NCBI GenBank assembly: GCA_902492235.1
Contig: CABUKS010000021.1
Coordinates: 1 to 42,516 of the forward strand
From: an uncultured Collinsella sp.
GTDB lineage: Bacteria > Actinomycetota > Coriobacteriia > Coriobacteriales > Coriobacteriaceae
Length of the DNA stretch: 42,516 nt
Direction of reading: 5' to 3'
In this document: in pieces, positions 1 through 7,096 of the stretch
Layout of the letters: the number at the start of each line of letters is the position of its first letter
Numbering within the stretch: position 1 is the stretch's first letter
Position numbers and translations under genes: made by a program
The notes under the pieces: model-generated
What the model saw: the letters and a program-made list of their open reading frames with translations, nothing else
Told to the model about the DNA's origin: nothing
The model's database searches: none

Positions 1-60
1 AAGCGGTCGGCGGGGCCATTGTGGCTCTTGACAGCGGATTGGGTCATATGAGCGAAAGCC
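1..60. other. Left edge, no assignable gene
   Basis: Two plus-strand frames are open from the edge: one stops at 49-51 and one at 99-101 inside the following hairpin. Either could be the last residues of a gene lying to the left. Neither short peptide is recognisable, so no gene is called. Confidence 0.2.
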
Positions 61-61
61 C

Positions 62-151
62 GCCAGAGCGAACAAATTGGCATGAAAAGAGGACGGCATA
101 GACCTTCTGGTCATGCCGTCCTCTTTGAATGACAAGTTGTCGCTCTGGTGG
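62..151. terminator. Long near-palindrome, probable bidirectional terminator
   Basis: A perfect 14-base inverted repeat (86-99 with 113-126, arm AAAGAGGACGGCAT) contains a smaller GACC/GGTC stem. It is flanked by a second, imperfect pair of arms (about 62-82 and 131-151, CCAGAGCGA against TCGCTCTGG), so about 90 bases can fold into one long hairpin. On the minus strand the core is followed by TTTT, which suits termination of the RGG gene. The outer arms are more than a simple terminator needs, so a dispersed palindromic repeat is also possible. Confidence 0.6.
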
Positions 152-169
152 GCGCGCAGCGTCAACTAG

Positions 170-195
170 TTACGCGGTTTGGTAAAACCGCGTAA
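170..195. terminator. Hairpin directly after the RGG gene stop
   Basis: Perfect 11-base inverted repeat (170-180 with 185-195, arm TTACGCGGTTT) around a four-base loop, a few bases beyond the minus-strand stop codon at 201-203. It has no T-tract, so it is probably a 3'-end stabiliser or first half of a double terminator with the larger hairpin at 62-151. Confidence 0.4.
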
Positions 196-200
196 CCCAA

Positions 201-1112
201 CTAGAAGCGGTTGCCGCGGAAGCCGCCACCGTTGCGGCCGCCACGATCGTCACCGCGACCGCCACGGTCGTTACCACGGTTGCCGCCGAAGCCGCCACGG
301 TTGCCACCGCGATCGCCATAGCCACCACGGTTGCCGCCAAAGCCGCCGCGACCGCCACGGTCGCCGCCACGGTCACCAAAGCCGCCGCGACCACCGCGAT
401 CGCCACCGCGACCGCCACGGTCGCCGCCACGGCCACCGCGATCGCCAAAGCCGCCGCGGCCGCCACGATCGCCGCCACGGCCGCCGCGATCGTCACGGCC
501 GCCGCGAGGACCGCGGTCCTCGTCCAGGCCCATGGCGACGAGCGGAGCGATAACCTTATCGAGAGCGGCCATCAGCTCGGTGGCCTCCTCGTAAGAAAGC
601 TCGGGCAGGAGCTTCTCCTTCTTGTTGGCAAGCTCGACCAGGCCCTCAGCGGCATCCTCGGCGGCGAAGACAACAATCTTGCGCATATCGCCCTCGGCGT
701 CGTCGATGCGGCCGACCAGATCGGCAGCCTCGGCCTCGGCCATCAGGCCATCGAGCTCACGGAGGCGCATGCCCAGCAGGTCGGACATTTCCTTCTGCTC
801 CATCTTGGGCTTGAGGTCAAGAAGCTTGATGGCGCGCTCGATGTTCGCCATGCGCTCGGCCTTGGCCTCCTCCTCCTTGGAAATAGCAAAGCGACGGCTA
901 CGCAGCAGGCGGGCGGCCTTCTGCATCTTGTCCATCAGCTCTTCGTCATCGTAATCAACGGCGGCCTCGACAACCTCGGCCTCCTCCTCGGCGGAAACCT
1001 CGTCAGCAGCCTCAACCTCGGCAGCTTCGGTCTCCACGGTCTCGACTGCCTCAACCTCGGCAGCCATGGTCTCGTTCTCGGTCTCGTTCATGATCTCTTC
1101 GTTCTCGGACAT
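201..1112 (-). CDS. Winged-helix-like protein with C-terminal RGG-box tail
   Basis: 303 residues in three parts. Residues 1-60 are very acidic and low in complexity. Residues about 60-195 form a helical region resembling a winged-helix (MarR-like) fold, with RLLRSRRFAI, EMSDLLGMRL and a beta-hairpin-like VGRIDDAEGDMRKIVVF. Residues about 197-303 are almost only Gly, Arg, Asp, Asn and Phe in RGG/DRGG repeats. RGG boxes in known proteins bind RNA or drive condensation, so an RNA- or nucleoprotein-binding role is inferred, not shown. The start at 1112 has AAGGAG six bases upstream. The gene stands alone, with two hairpins after it. Exact family not recognised; a cold-stress RNA-binding or DEAD-helicase-partner role would be speculation. 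Confidence 0.8.
   Translation of the reverse strand: MSENEEIMNETENETMAAEVEAVETVETEAAEVEAADEVSAEEEAEVVEAAVDYDDEELMDKMQKAARLLRSRRFAISKEEEAKAERMANIERAIKLLDLKPKMEQKEMSDLLGMRLRELDGLMAEAEAADLVGRIDDAEGDMRKIVVFAAEDAAEGLVELANKKEKLLPELSYEEATELMAALDKVIAPLVAMGLDEDRGPRGGRDDRGGRGGDRGGRGGFGDRGGRGGDRGGRGGDRGGRGGFGDRGGDRGGRGGFGGNRGGYGDRGGNRGGFGGNRGNDRGGRGDDRGGRNGGGFRGNRF
204..518 (-). repeat. Tandem RGG/DRGG-coding repeat
   Basis: About 315 bases encode irregular repeats of GGRGGDR, GGFGDR and GGNRGG units. At DNA level the block is a run of CCGCCACGG-type units on the plus strand. Low complexity here opens long false frames on the opposite strand. Such tracts tend to vary in copy number between strains. Confidence 0.85.
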
Positions 1113-1264
1113 GAGACTCCTTCTTAGCCCTCTCGGGCATCATCGCCCCATTCGCGGGGCCCGTCGCGCACTCTTTGCGCTTTAAACATTCATGCCTCTC
1201 GGCAAAACGTCCATTAGTTTATGGTGTTGCCATCCAATCTAGCTGCAGAATCTATGTGCACACA

Positions 1265-2677
1265 TTAATGCGACATGTGCGACTCGCGACGAGCGTACAC
1301 CAGCGACGTCGCGAACCCGACCACGGCAATCACAGCCGCCACACGCACGGCAGTTGCAAATCCAATCGCCTGGGCAACGTCGGTCGCAGCGCCAGCCGCG
1401 CCGGCAGTCGCCGCAGAACTCGAGAGCAGACCGATAAACAGCGACGGGCCAAACGATGCGGCAATCATGTTCCACGTGTTAAGCAATGCCGTTCCGTGGG
1501 GATGCTCAGCGGCAGGCAGCGTCTCCAAGCCGGCCGTTTGCGAGGGGCTCAGTACCAAACCTACTCCGGCATACACCACAACGGTCAGTGCCACGACAAC
1601 GCCGATGTTCATGCTTGCCGCCGTCATCGAGATGGCAGTCTGTCCCACGGCAATCAGGGCAAAGCCGACCGGCAGCAGTGGCCATGCGCCACGGGCGTCC
1701 ATCACGCGTCCGCCCACAATCGAGGTCACGGCGTTGCAGGCAATCGCCGGCAAAATGAGCAAGCCCGCAATAAGTGCGGTCATGCCGTATGCGCCCTCAA
1801 AATAGAGCGGCAACAAAACACTCATCGAGAACGTCGTCATCATCGACACCACCACAAGCAGGCACGCAGGCCAAAAACGAACGCTCGCCATGGGACGCAC
1901 GTTAAGCACCGGATGCTCGAGCTTGAGCTGACGGGCCGCAAACAGGCCGAGCAGCACAATGGCGGCGAAAAGCGCCACGATGCCGGCAATCAGATTGGTC
2001 GAGAACTCGCCTACGGAATACACAAATGCCGTAATACCGGCAGCGAGCAAAACAACCGACAGACTATCAAGCGTGGTGTTCGAGCGCTCTCCGACATTCT
2101 GAACATGCTTTACGCCCGCCGCAGCGACCACAATGCCGCCCACCAGCGGCACTACGAACACCGCTCTCCAGCCAAACAACGTGCACATTAGACCGCTGAT
2201 CACGGGTCCAAACGCCGGCCCCAACGTAATGCAGGCACCGCCCAGGCTCAGATACAGACCGAGCTTCTCGCGCGGGGCGCAAGACAGCACCACGTTCATC
2301 ATGAGCGGGAACAAGATGCCCGATCCCGCAGCCTGCAAAATACGACTTGGCAGCAAAACGCTAAACGACGGAGCGATCAGACACAGGACTTCGCCGGCGA
2401 CCATGCATCCGCATGCGAAAAACAGCAGCTTGCGCGTCGAGAAACGGCCGGACAGAAAGGCCATGATGGCCGTAAAGATCGACGTCACGATCATGTAGCC
2501 CGAAACGAGCCACTGCGCCGTGGTGGCACTCACCGAAAAGGCCGCCATAATGTCGTGCAACGCCACGTTAATGATGTTCTCGTTAAACGCGGCAACAAAG
2601 GCTGCAACATACATTACGACGAGAATCGCCGAGGCTGTCGACGGTGATTGAGTTTGCTTTTGGGATTTGGTCCCCAT
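1265..2677 (-). CDS. MFS drug exporter, DHA2 (14-TM) type
   Basis: 470-residue polytopic membrane protein, probably a proton-coupled exporter in the EmrB/QacA (DHA2) branch of the major facilitator superfamily. The first helix carries a motif-D1-like segment (FVAAFNENIINVALHDI), TTAQWLVSGYM follows, and motif A-like LSGRFSTRKLL lies between helices 2 and 3; motif-C-like GPAFGPVISG is present. Start chosen at 2677 (MGTKSQKQ) because AGGAAGG precedes it by about six bases; a longer open frame upstream is not supported. The gene is divergent from the deformylase at 2883. Substrate unknown; clearly a transporter. Confidence 0.87.
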   Translation of the reverse strand: MGTKSQKQTQSPSTASAILVVMYVAAFVAAFNENIINVALHDIMAAFSVSATTAQWLVSGYMIVTSIFTAIMAFLSGRFSTRKLLFFACGCMVAGEVLCLIAPSFSVLLPSRILQAAGSGILFPLMMNVVLSCAPREKLGLYLSLGGACITLGPAFGPVISGLMCTLFGWRAVFVVPLVGGIVVAAAGVKHVQNVGERSNTTLDSLSVVLLAAGITAFVYSVGEFSTNLIAGIVALFAAIVLLGLFAARQLKLEHPVLNVRPMASVRFWPACLLVVVSMMTTFSMSVLLPLYFEGAYGMTALIAGLLILPAIACNAVTSIVGGRVMDARGAWPLLPVGFALIAVGQTAISMTAASMNIGVVVALTVVVYAGVGLVLSPSQTAGLETLPAAEHPHGTALLNTWNMIAASFGPSLFIGLLSSSAATAGAAGAATDVAQAIGFATAVRVAAVIAVVGFATSLVYARRESHMSH

Positions 2678-2882
2678 GAAATTCCTTCCTCTTGGAACGA
2701 CAGTCGCATCGCCCCAGAGGAACAGTCCAGGGCGAAAAATGAGCCCTAGACTTACGCCAGACGCCGTACACGACGAGCCTGGCAACATGGTCCAACGTCG
2801 AAAGATTGTAACGCGGACGCGCAGCTTTCCTTCCGCGCTATTATTAAAAGTCCACGAAAGCATGAGACATGAGGAGCCCGCC

Positions 2883-3293
2883 ATGATTAAGCCCATCATG
2901 AAATCCGAGTTCTTTTTGCGCCTGCCTTCCGAAGACGCGGGACCCGACGATGCCGCGACCGGGCAGGACCTCCTGGATACGCTCCACGAGCATGAGCACG
3001 AGTGCGTGGGCCTCGCCGCCAACATGATCGGCGTGCGCAAACGCATCATCTGCGTAAAGGACGGCAGCAAGTCGCTGCTCATGTACAACCCTCAAATTCT
3101 TGAGCAGGTCAACGCCTATCAGACGAGCGAAGCATGCCTCTCGCTGGTCGGCGAGCGTCCCTGTACCCGCTATCGCCGCATTAAGGTTGAGTATTTGGAC
3201 GAGAACTTCGTCCACCGCATCAAAAACTTCTCGGGCTACACCGCCGAGATCATCCAACACGAAATCGACCACTGCACTGGGATAGTGATCTAG
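2883..3293 (+). CDS. def: Peptide deformylase (Glu-containing copy)
   Basis: 136-residue metalloenzyme fold that removes the formyl group from the N-terminal methionine of new proteins. Three family motifs are visible: GLAANMIGV (motif 1, usually GLAAxQ; Gln is replaced by Met at position 48), EACLS (motif 2, usually EGCLS; metal ligand Cys85) and QHEIDH (motif 3; His126, catalytic Glu127, His130). It is shorter than the usual 150-190 residues and ends soon after motif 3. Start at 2883 follows GAGGAG by seven bases; an upstream ATG at 2861 has a poorer site. A terminator follows at 3311. The missing motif-1 Gln, which stabilises the tetrahedral intermediate in known enzymes, makes full activity uncertain. 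Confidence 0.8.
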   Translation: MIKPIMKSEFFLRLPSEDAGPDDAATGQDLLDTLHEHEHECVGLAANMIGVRKRIICVKDGSKSLLMYNPQILEQVNAYQTSEACLSLVGERPCTRYRRIKVEYLDENFVHRIKNFSGYTAEIIQHEIDHCTGIVI

Positions 3294-3310
3294 TTCCGCC
3301 GATTCAAGAG

Positions 3311-3345
3311 AGCTCCCTGCAGCAAAACAACTGCAGGGAGCTTTT
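3311..3345 (+). terminator. Rho-independent terminator after def
   Basis: Perfect 12-base stem (AGCTCCCTGCAG at 3311-3322 with its complement at 3331-3342), eight-base loop, then TTTC. It lies between convergent genes; the T-tract favours the plus strand. Confidence 0.8.
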
Positions 3346-3368
3346 CATAGTGCGGAGCTTCTATCCCA

Positions 3369-4889
3369 CTAGCTTTGGCGGTAATGATCGAAGAAGTCGG
3401 CGAGGTCTTCGAGCGACTCTTTGAGCACTTCCATGCGCGGCAGGTACACGATGCGGAAGTGATCGGGCTCGGCCCAGTTAAAGCCGCCGCCGCGCGTGAT
3501 CAGAATCTTCTTCTCGTGCAGCAGGTCGAGGGCAAACTGCTCGTCATCGGTGATGTTGAACTTCTTAACATCCATCTTGGGGAAGATGTAGAACGCCGCG
3601 CGCGGCTTGACCACCGAGATGCCGTCGATCTTGTTGAGCGCCTCATACACAAAGTTGCGCTGCTCGTAGACACGACCGCCGGGACGGATGTAGTCGTTGA
3701 CCGACTGATGGCCACCGAGTGCCGTCTGGACGATCGACTGGGCCGGCACGTTGGAGCACAGGCGCATGTTAGAGAGCATGTTGATACCCATGATGAAGTC
3801 GCTCATGCAGCGCTGGTTGCCCGAAAGCACCATCCAGCCAATACGATAGCCCGCGATCATGTGCGACTTGGACAGACCGCTAAAGGTGACGCAGGGCAGG
3901 TCGGGAGCGAGCGAGGCAATCGAGACGTGCTCGTAGCCGTCCATGCACAGGCGGTCGTAGATCTCATCGGCAAAGATCATCAGCTGATGCCTGCGTGCAA
4001 CCTCGACGATGCCCTCGAGCACCTCGCGCGGATAGACGGAACCCGTGGGGTTGTTGGGGTTGATGATGACGAGGGCTTTGGTCGCGCTCGTGATCTTGGA
4101 CTCCATATCCTCCAGGTCGGGATACCAATCCGCCTGCTCATCGCACAGATAGTGCACCGGATGACCGCCGGCAAGGGTTGCGCACGCCGTCCAGAGCGGA
4201 TAGTCGGGACTGGGGATCAGAATCTCGTCGCCATTGTCGAGCAGCGCGTTCATCGAAAGCTGAATGAGCTCGGACACGCCGTTGCCCGTGTAGATATGCT
4301 CCATCTGAACGTTGGGCAGGCCCTTGATCTGCGAATACTGCATGATCGCCTTGCGCGCGGAGAACAGGCCACGCGAGTTGGAATAGCCTTCGCAGTCGGG
4401 CAGCTGCTGGCGCATGTCCTTGATGACCTCATCGGGCGTGCGGAAACCGAAGGGCGCCGGGTTGCCGATATTGAGCTTGAGGATGCGCTCGCCCTCGTCC
4501 TCCATACGGGCGGCCTCGTCGACGACGGGACCGCGCACGTCATACAGGACATTCTCGAGTTTGGTGGATTTAGAAAAAGTACGCATGGTGGTGCTCCTTG
4601 GAATTTGAGCTGAGGGATGGGGTTCGGGCTTGGAATCGTTGCGAGGCGATGATGTCTCGCCTTGATCGGCGTCACCGGCAAGCAGCCAGGTAACATCGAC
4701 CTCCAAAATGCGGGCGAGCAGCTCTGCCACATCGCGCCGCGGGATCGTCTTGCCGCTCACATATTGGCTCATCTGACTCTTGCCGAGTTTTTTACCGAGC
4801 ATCTCCGATGCACGAATCACGTCCGACTGTCGAACGTCGCGATCGGACATAGTCTGTCGCAGGCGATCGCTAAACGTCTCTTGGGCCAC
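3369..4889 (-). CDS. XRE-type HTH fused to AlaA-like alanine aminotransferase
   Basis: 506 residues. Residues 1-72 resemble an XRE/Cro helix-turn-helix (RQSDVIRASEMLG, LGKSQMSQYVSGKTIP), a linker runs to about 101, and residues 102-506 match AlaA-type aminotransferases very closely (KLENVLYDVRGPV, LNIGNPAPFGF, GNGVSELI, INPNNPTG, FADEIYD). The PLP lysine is Lys341 in SGLSKSHMIAG. Expected reaction: alanine/pyruvate-glutamate transamination in the cytosol. The full-length start is GTG at 4889 with GGAGG five bases upstream. A second strong site, AAGGAG at 4594-4599, precedes ATG 4586, so a free AlaA could also be made. XRE fusions to aminotransferases are uncommon; MocR fusions use a GntR domain. 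The HTH probably binds the GTTCAATT repeats just upstream, giving metabolite-sensed autoregulation (inference). Confidence 0.88.
   Translation of the reverse strand: MAQETFSDRLRQTMSDRDVRQSDVIRASEMLGKKLGKSQMSQYVSGKTIPRRDVAELLARILEVDVTWLLAGDADQGETSSPRNDSKPEPHPSAQIPRSTTMRTFSKSTKLENVLYDVRGPVVDEAARMEDEGERILKLNIGNPAPFGFRTPDEVIKDMRQQLPDCEGYSNSRGLFSARKAIMQYSQIKGLPNVQMEHIYTGNGVSELIQLSMNALLDNGDEILIPSPDYPLWTACATLAGGHPVHYLCDEQADWYPDLEDMESKITSATKALVIINPNNPTGSVYPREVLEGIVEVARRHQLMIFADEIYDRLCMDGYEHVSIASLAPDLPCVTFSGLSKSHMIAGYRIGWMVLSGNQRCMSDFIMGINMLSNMRLCSNVPAQSIVQTALGGHQSVNDYIRPGGRVYEQRNFVYEALNKIDGISVVKPRAAFYIFPKMDVKKFNITDDEQFALDLLHEKKILITRGGGFNWAEPDHFRIVYLPRMEVLKESLEDLADFFDHYRQS
4584..4599 (-). promoter_or_regulatory. 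Internal ribosome site and AlaA start
   Basis: AAGGAG (4594-4599) lies seven bases before ATG 4586, in frame inside the fusion gene. Residue 102 is exactly where stand-alone AlaA proteins begin, so a 405-residue enzyme without the HTH may be translated from the same mRNA. Confidence 0.55.
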
Positions 4890-4910
4890 AGGAACCTCCT
4901 TGCTGGCAAA

Positions 4911-4992
4911 GTTCAATTTATAGAATACGAATTGAACCAAGGTTCAATTTAGGCAGCAGTATAACGCGGCACCTCATTCGAAAGTTCAATTT
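4911..4992. promoter_or_regulatory. GTTCAATT repeat operator
   Basis: GTTCAATT occurs at 4911-4918, inverted as AATTGAAC at 4930-4937, and directly again at 4942-4949 and 4984-4991. The first two form a palindrome with an 11-base spacer. The cluster begins 22 bases upstream of the fusion start. Spacing and symmetry fit a dimeric XRE regulator acting on its own promoter. Confidence 0.6.
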
Positions 4993-5051
4993 CATAAGAA
5001 AATGCACCGGACTCTGAGATTTGCCCAAAGCGGACAATGACGTGTACACGT

Positions 5052-5909
5052 TTAGAGGTATTCAAGGAATCGAGCCGCCGCAAGCGAAACGTCAGCGGTG
5101 CGGTATATGGCGTTGATCTGCCGGTGAGGATGTCCCTCGAGAGGGCGCACGGCAACATCGAACTGGCAGCGGCGCAAAATGAGCGCGGGAAGAATGCTCA
5201 CGCCCAGGCCGTCCTCGACCATGGCCATAATCGCATAGTCATCCCAGGTCGACAGCTTGGAGCGCACCGTCAGCCCCGACCGACGGAACAGCGGCGTAAT
5301 CTCATCATCGGTACCCCGTTCCAGCAGAATAAACTGCTCGTTAGCCAAATCGGCAAGAGAGACAACCTCCGCCGTGGCAAGTAAAGAGTCTGCCGGCACT
5401 ACCGCCATCAACTCGTCGCGCACCAAAGACCGCGATGTCATGCCACTTTCTCGGGGCTCACGCGGGATAAAGCCCAGATCGCAGCGGCCCTCTGCCACCC
5501 ATCGTTCAATCTCTGAGTAATCGCCCATCAGCAACTCATAATCGACGTCCGGGTGATCGGCGCGAAAGCGCGCAATCACCGGCGGCAGCACGTGGGTCGC
5601 CACACTCGAAAACGTACCGATGCAGATTTTGCCGCGCATGAGTCCACGCATCTCATCCACCCGTCGCTGCAAACGAACGAATTCCTCGCATAACGCCTCG
5701 ACCGCCGGTATAACTTGCCGCCCATCGGCAGAAAGCACTACGCCCTCGCGGCTTCTATCGAGCACTTTAAAGCCCCAGTCGGCCTCGAGATCGGCCACCA
5801 TACGGCTCACGCCCGACTGCGAATAGCTCAGCCGCTCGGCAGCGCGCGTAAAACTGCCGGCGCGCACGGTTTCGAGCAGCACCTGCATCTTTTGAATATT
5901 CGTTTTCAC
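5052..5909 (-). CDS. LysR-type transcriptional regulator
   Basis: 285 residues. N-terminal winged HTH (LLETVRAGSFTRAAERLSYSQSGVSRMVADLE) followed by a two-lobed LysR substrate domain (KICIGTFSSVATHVLPPVI; DDYAIMAMVEDGLGVSILP). Acts as a DNA-binding tetramer sensing a small ligand. Start chosen as GTG 5909 (MKTNIQKM) because GGAGG sits six bases upstream; a start seven codons earlier has no clear site. It is divergent from the EamA exporter at 6028, the classic arrangement in which LysR controls itself and the neighbour. It resembles the LysR at 39685, which has the same kind of neighbour. Ligand unknown. Confidence 0.9.
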   Translation of the reverse strand: MKTNIQKMQVLLETVRAGSFTRAAERLSYSQSGVSRMVADLEADWGFKVLDRSREGVVLSADGRQVIPAVEALCEEFVRLQRRVDEMRGLMRGKICIGTFSSVATHVLPPVIARFRADHPDVDYELLMGDYSEIERWVAEGRCDLGFIPREPRESGMTSRSLVRDELMAVVPADSLLATAEVVSLADLANEQFILLERGTDDEITPLFRRSGLTVRSKLSTWDDYAIMAMVEDGLGVSILPALILRRCQFDVAVRPLEGHPHRQINAIYRTADVSLAAARFLEYL

Positions 5910-5926
5910 GACACCCCTCCACCTTT

Positions 5927-5945
5927 GCATGAGTTTTTGTCATGC
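5927..5945. promoter_or_regulatory. LysR-box candidate near the regulator
   Basis: GCATGA/TCATGC inverted repeat with a seven-base spacer, just upstream of the regulator start. It fits LysR-type symmetric sites. Confidence 0.4.
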
Positions 5946-5982
5946 TATCCATGCATTATATTCGCTTTTCTTCTAAAGCCAG

Positions 5983-5997
5983 TTCACCCATAGTGAA
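5983..5997. promoter_or_regulatory. LysR-box candidate before the EamA gene
   Basis: TTCAC-CCATA-GTGAA, an inverted repeat containing the T-N11-A core typical of LysR sites, about 31 bases upstream of the EamA start. Likely the activation or repression site for the exporter. Confidence 0.45.
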
Positions 5998-6027
5998 CAT
6001 GCTCGGATATAGAGGGGATGTCAGCGT

Positions 6028-6939
6028 ATGAACAACGGACTGCTTACGTACTTAGCAGCATTGCTATTGTTTGGCTCCAACGGCATCATCGCCGCTGCCA
6101 TCGCGCTGCCGAGCTCCGATATCGTGCTGCTGCGCACGTTTTTGGGCGCCCTCTCGCTTGTCACTATCCTTGCCATCACCCAACGCCATAAACTGCAGGC
6201 GCCATCTCGCCCCCGCGAAGCCGCAGCCCTCCTCCTCTCGGGAGCCGCGCTGGGCGCCAGCTGGATTTTTCTGTTCCGCGCCTACCAGACGATCGGCGTC
6301 GGCGTATCCTCGCTGCTGTACTACTGCGGCCCCATCATTGTCATGGCGCTCTCCCCGTTCATCTTTGGCGAAAAATTGACCGGCGGCAAAATCGCCGGGT
6401 TTATCGCCGTTGCTTGCGGTGCTTTTCTCATTGCAGCGCAAGGTCTAGGCGGCAATATGCCCATTACGGGTATCGCCTGCGGCATCGCCTCGGCATTTTG
6501 CTATGCGCTGATGGTCATCGCTAGCAAGGGTGCGCCACACATCGAAGGCGTCGAGAACTCCACGCTCCAGGTGAGCGCCGCCTTTGTGACCGCGCTGGTC
6601 CTCACGCTCATCACGCAGGGCGCTCCCTCATTCCTGTCCGCCGGCGTCGCCACCAGTATTGATTGGCACGCCGTCGTCATGCTCGGCGTCGTCAACACCG
6701 GCATCGGTTGCCTGCTCTACTTTAGTGCCGTCGCCAAGCTGCCCGTCCAGACCGTCGCGGTCGTCGGCTACCTCGAGCCGCTTTCGGCCGTCATGTTCTC
6801 GGCCGTCCTTTTGGGCGAAGCCATAACACCGGTCCGCCTGATGGGCGCCGCGCTTATCATCGGCGGCGCGATTTTTTGCGAACTCGCCGGCAAACGCGCA
6901 AACGCCAAGGCTGGCATCGCCCAGACAGTACGTGCTTAA
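6028..6939 (+). CDS. EamA/DMT family transporter
   Basis: 303 residues made of two EamA repeats with about ten hydrophobic helices, typical of the drug/metabolite transporter superfamily in the inner membrane. The first repeat is about 5-140 and the second about 150-285 (GYLEPLSAVMFSAVLLGEAITPVRLMGAALIIGG is the signature last hairpin). Members export amino acids, nucleosides or other metabolites; the substrate here cannot be read. GAGGGG lies about ten bases before the start, a rather long spacing. Divergent from a LysR gene with two candidate operator palindromes between them. Confidence 0.88.
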   Translation: MNNGLLTYLAALLLFGSNGIIAAAIALPSSDIVLLRTFLGALSLVTILAITQRHKLQAPSRPREAAALLLSGAALGASWIFLFRAYQTIGVGVSSLLYYCGPIIVMALSPFIFGEKLTGGKIAGFIAVACGAFLIAAQGLGGNMPITGIACGIASAFCYALMVIASKGAPHIEGVENSTLQVSAAFVTALVLTLITQGAPSFLSAGVATSIDWHAVVMLGVVNTGIGCLLYFSAVAKLPVQTVAVVGYLEPLSAVMFSAVLLGEAITPVRLMGAALIIGGAIFCELAGKRANAKAGIAQTVRA

Positions 6940-6973
6940 AAGCCCCTGCTCTGAAATGCTACCTGCGTAGATA

Positions 6974-6997
6974 AATAATCCCCAGCTGAGGATTATT
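6974..6997. terminator. Hairpin between EamA and kup
   Basis: AATAATCC (6974-6981) pairs with GGATTATT (6990-6997) around an eight-base loop. No good T-tract follows, so termination is only possible. The rest of the 6940-7096 gap shows no recognisable riboswitch. Confidence 0.35.
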
Positions 6998-7096
6998 GTC
7001 TAAAATAACCCGATGTGCCAAACTGCTCTTGTATGTATAAAGACGGCATAAAGTTTTTTGTCCTAGACAGATAACCGGATGTCTAAGGGGGTCCTC

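Noticed and set aside
204..518. CRISPR-like or intergenic repeat array
   Set aside because: The repeats are in frame, irregular and encode RGG units of a gene with a proper start and stop.
6940..7096. Cyclic di-AMP riboswitch before kup
   Set aside because: Kup genes often have one in Gram-positives, but none of the conserved ydaO-type segments could be found in this short gap; only a plain hairpin is visible.
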